Assembly: GCF_032854445.1 (NCBI RefSeq)
Contig: NC_088296.1
Coordinates: 27,583,064-27,647,063, forward strand
Source: Liolophura sinensis
Lineage: Eukaryota > Mollusca > Polyplacophora > Chitonida > Chitonidae
Direction of reading: 5' to 3'
DNA length: 64,000 bases
Below, in pieces: positions 60,431-64,000 of this stretch. Below the pieces are notes generated by a model that was not told the DNA's origin, searched no databases, and saw only the letters and a program-made list of their open reading frames with translations. The stretch's first letter is position 1, and each line of letters starts with the position of its first letter. The translations under genes were made by a program, and so were the position numbers.

Positions 60431-60531
60431 GGCTGTGTACGGACTATGAACTAGCGCTGAGTGGTAAGGCGTATCCTGTCTTCGCCAGACTGGCTCCTAG
60501 AGAGATCGCTCCTATTGTCTTCCCCAGAAAG
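60431..60531 (+). CDS. Duplicate of Kazal gene 2 exon 4
   Basis: Same acceptor, frame and donor as 55486-55586, with no disabling change seen. It could splice to exon 3 of gene 2, be the 3' end of a partial gene copy, or be an assembly duplication. Confidence 0.75.
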
Positions 60532-60769
60532 GTAAGTGCGAACATGTATTTATTTATTTTATTTAATGGTTAGTCTAAATGGGTCGCTGGAAAAGTTCTG
60601 AAACAAGAAAAACGTGTACATATAACAGTACAGGCTGCTACATGCATAGATCCACTTTATGATCAGACTTGTACAATATATGGCGTGTACTAGACTTCCA
60701 TACTTTTGCAACAGGTTAACTGTTGAAGCTCTCCAAAAGACATATCGTAAGTGTCTTTCCATTTTTCAG

Positions 60770-60943
60770 CCTGACTGCAGAGACGCGTTTATCCCCTGCC
60801 CGAGGGTGTACGGCATGGACGTGTGTGGCACGGACGGGGTGACCTACAGTAGTGAATGTGACCTGTGTAACCTTAAGAGAGCCAAAGAAGTTCGCGGCGA
60901 AACATTCGACGTCATGATTGTCAAGATGGGTGGGATTTGTTAA
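60770..60943 (+). CDS. Duplicate of Kazal gene 2 exon 5 (domain 3 and stop)
   Basis: Encodes the same peptide as 55825-55998; the one exon change noticed (GGGGAC to GAGAC context at PDCRD) is silent. No copies of exons 1-3 lie between the units. Confidence 0.8.
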   Translation, partial: PDCRDAFIPCPRVYGMDVCGTDGVTYSSECDLCNLKRAKEVRGETFDVMIVKMGGIC

Positions 60944-61001
60944 ATGCTACGTCTACGTCCCAGCTCCACGTGTAATTGTTCCACCATGACGATTGTAAAC
61001 T

Positions 61002-61007
61002 AATAAA
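61002..61007 (+). terminator. Polyadenylation signal of the duplicated 3' end
   Basis: AATAAA at the position matching 56057-56062, followed by twelve A instead of ten. Confidence 0.6.
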
Positions 61008-61331
61008 GCTTTTGAAAAAAAAAAAACGTATAAAGATTTTCTCTCCACGTTTTACTGGAAAAATACACTTCTTGGAGTACCTCAATTCTTTTTATTTGTC
61101 AGACATATCCAATTACCAGTTTCACTTTTTCTCACTTCTGGTAATAAACATATTTTCATATGTTTTGAAATCCCGAGAAAAATGGGAGAGAAATGTAATT
61201 TTTTGTTTTCAGTTTATTAATATATGTCCCAGTCGGACTACGTGTTGGATATGTATTTCTGAAATAATAGGCCACCGATGAAAAACGTCAGAATTTTGTC
61301 CTGGCAACTGGGGTTTTCCTCCAGTAAGTTT

Positions 61332-61364
61332 CCTTATAACTGTACATTTAGTACAGTTATAAGG
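61332..61364. repeat. Short palindrome at the unit B deletion junction
   Basis: CCTTATAACTGTAC (61332-61345), spacer ATTTA, then its exact reverse complement GTACAGTTATAAGG (61351-61364). Unit A has only the right arm. Confidence 0.95.
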
Positions 61365-64000
61365 GCTCTATCAGCATGAGCGCTCATTCACCTGGTACAT
61401 GTACTTATAATGTATTAAAATTATAAATATGTATGTAAAAACATATAAATGACAATAATTCTGTCTGTTTGGATTAAGACAGGTGTATATTTCCTCTGCG
61501 TCTACCGTCAATTTACAGCGAAGTAATTGCACACATTCTCGTCAGTATGCATAGTTTAGGCGCTACGTTCGTTTGTTCCTACCCTTATCCTCCTAACATG
61601 TATTAAGGTGTCCTTGAGGTATACTTGAGGAACATTTGAGGTGTACCATTGGGCTATAGCATATCTAAACTGAGGTGTGTCTAGGGTATGCTTGAGGTGT
61701 ATTTGAGATGTACTGAAGGTGTATTTGGGGTACAATTATGCAAACCAGTGCCTCAAGTACACATATAGTACAACTCAGTGGAGGTGTACCCTATAAATAT
61801 AAGGTAAAAATATGAGGCACAAGGTGTATTGGAGGTACATGCTTATAGGCAAGGTGAATGTACTCTGTTTTCACTTTTGTTTTGATAGAAAACAAGCTCA
61901 AAGCACTTAAATATTGGCTGTATAAATTATAGATAAATTTAAATAAGTTTGCGCATGCTGTTCTCTATTTACAGTGCATGTATCTGTAAATCTCAGTTGA
62001 TTTACAACAAAGGCAGTGACAAACATTTACATAAAGCTTTCTAGCTGCCTGATCAAAATTCTGTGGTACTCCTGTTCTATGCCCATTAGAACTGTCCATG
62101 TGCCCAAACATGTTACAAATTCTGTCCCAGGAAGCATCAATCCGTGCATAACTGGGCTGTTTTCCCACAGCCTGGAATATATATGCACATTGTTCAGGGC
62201 AGCCATCTTGGAATAATCAGGGGTAAATATATACGTGCTCTGTGACTGGTCAATATTCGCACACTGAATGGCAAGTTAGTGTTCGGTTGGACAAAGGCTT
62301 ACATTTATTTAGTAAATCTTTTTCATTTTTTGCACAAAAACTTTTGTAATTTTATATTCAACATTTTGTCTGAAGTAAAATGTCTAAATCTTATCTCTTA
62401 ATTGTTTTAAAACTTTAAAAAAGAGTATGAGGTGTACCTGAGACACATGACCACTAAATTATTTTCAAAACCTGCCAAAATTCTTAAGGAACACCTGAGG
62501 TACATCATTTAGTTTTTTTTTCAAACTTTCAAAGTTTTTAAGTTAAACGTGAGGTACATCATTTACTTATTTTTCAAACTTTCAAAGTTTCTAAGATAAA
62601 CGTGAGGTACATTTACTTATTTTTCAGACTTTCAAAGTTTCTAAGATAAACGTGAGGTACATCATTCTTATTTTTCAGACTTTCAAAGTTTCTAAGATAA
62701 ACGTGAGGTACATCATTCTTATTTTTCAGACTTTCAAAGTTTCTAAGATAAACGTGAGGTACATCATTGACTTATTTTTCAAACTTTCAAAGTTTCTAAG
62801 ATAAACGTGAGGTACATCATTGACTTATTTTTCAAACTTTCAAAGTTTCTAAGATAAATGTGAGGTACATCATTTACCTTTTTTAAACGTTCAAAGTTTA
62901 TAAAGTGAACTTGAGGTACATTTTCTAAGTTGATTTTCTGTGAAAGTTGCTGAGGCGTATTTGAGGTACTTTATTTTATATTAAAAAACCGCTCAAAAAC
63001 TCTCAAAGTTTCGAAGTTGTAACTGAGGTACATCTTCTAAGTGTTGACAATTAATCTGCTAAACTGAAGGTTACTCCAGACATTGAATTCATGGAATACG
63101 TCATGTTGCACTCAGACAAGCTCATGTAGAAGATGACAAAGGAATGTTTGAAACAAGACAAAGGGATTACAGTGTGCACACACTCAAATACACGTAACAT
63201 GTGAAGCTGGGATACCTGTATGACATCAACGCGAAAGTCTTGCGTGTATCTGCATTTCTAGGACAACATGAGGAGAAGTGTCTGGCCTGGTGTCACATTC
63301 AAAGGGTAGCAGGAAGATAACGTAGAAATCTTGTGTGTATCTGCATTTCTAGGACAACATGAGGAGAAGTGTCTGGCCCAGTGTCACATTCAAAGGGTAG
63401 CAGAAAGATAACGTAGAAATCTTGTGTGTATCTGCATTTCTAGGACAACATGAGGAGAAGTGTCTGGTCTGGTGTCACATTCAAGGGACAGCAAATTTGT
63501 GGACATAAGGAAGATAACGTAATAATCTTGTGTGTATCGGCATTTCTTGGACAACATGAGGAGAAATGTCTGGTCTTGTGTCACATTCAAAGGACAGCAG
63601 GAAGATAACGTGGAAATCTTGTGTGTATCTGCATTTCTAGAACAACATGACGAGAAGTGTCTGGTCCGATGTCATATTCAAGGCAGAGTAAATTTGTGGA
63701 CATAAGGAATGTAGGAAGTGGTGGGCAGGGGAGGGATAAAATGTCTGGTGGTACATTCAGACGTTAACAAATTAAATGACATAGGTAGAGGTGTCAGGCC
63801 TGGGGTCGCACTTAATGGACAAAAACGGTCGTAATGTGGAGAGGGGTCCGGTCTGGTGTCCCACTTAATGGACAAAAAAATTGTGATAATCAGGCAAGGC
63901 GATGATAAAAGACAATAAAATCTGGTATCATAGATGAAACTGCATCTACGGTGATTCACTGAAGCGAAAATACATGTTAATGGCTAGTGTTCGTGACACA

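Larger units (their letters stand above)
60349..64000 (+). repeat. Segmental tandem duplication, unit B (runs past window end)
   Basis: Aligns to unit A with offset 4945 at first, 4947 after a poly-A length change, 4286 after a 661-bp deletion near 61332, and 4337 after one extra 51-bp unit near 62700. Base 64000 corresponds to 59663. Substitutions are few. Confidence 0.95.

Overview
This is a eukaryotic, intron-containing, repeat-rich genomic window. The repeats point to a lophotrochozoan, most likely a mollusc. It holds many copies of tRNA-derived SINE-like elements whose tails read like families I associate with bivalves and gastropods, and the short motif GAGTTATCTCCC(T), common in mollusc DNA, recurs. 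No prokaryotic, viral or RNA-gene signal was found. I could not search a database, so the species is not named.

Left half (1-29.4 kb): two paralogous, secreted type-B carboxylesterases lie head-to-head about 21 kb apart. Gene 1 (exon 1166-2701, minus) runs off the left edge without its last exon. Gene 2 (23508-29407, plus) can be read completely as two coding exons encoding about 619 residues. Both coding exons have exactly the same length (1517 nt) and the same phase-2 donor. Directly behind the donor of both genes is a 77-bp tandem array that copies the last 32 nt of the exon, the 5' splice site and about 45 nt of intron (about 7 units in gene 1, about 29 in gene 2). This exon-border satellite is the most unusual thing in the window. 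Between the genes lie minisatellites, SINEs, a 200-N gap whose flanks overlap, and a decayed pogo/Tigger-like DDE transposase.

Middle (29.4-34.1 kb): no gene recognised. There is a 23-bp minisatellite of about 60 copies and SINE remnants.

Right half (34.1-64 kb): two tandem genes encode secreted three-domain Kazal-type serine protease inhibitors (34160-42928 and 49324-55998). Each has five coding exons with matching phases, and exon 3 is 232 nt in both. Most introns carry a minisatellite, and intron 2 of the first gene also carries a perfect 72-bp-arm hairpin. The last two exons of the second gene plus about 4 kb of 3' flank are duplicated in tandem (unit A 55404-60348, unit B 60349 to beyond 64000). 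The duplicated exons are almost identical and still spliceable. Unit B differs by a 661-bp deletion with a fold-back insertion at the junction and by one extra 51-bp repeat unit.

The genes suggest extracellular hydrolysis (esterases) and protease control (Kazal inhibitors). There is no evidence that the two families act in one pathway. Most long ORFs outside these genes are reading frames through tandem repeats and are not annotated as genes.
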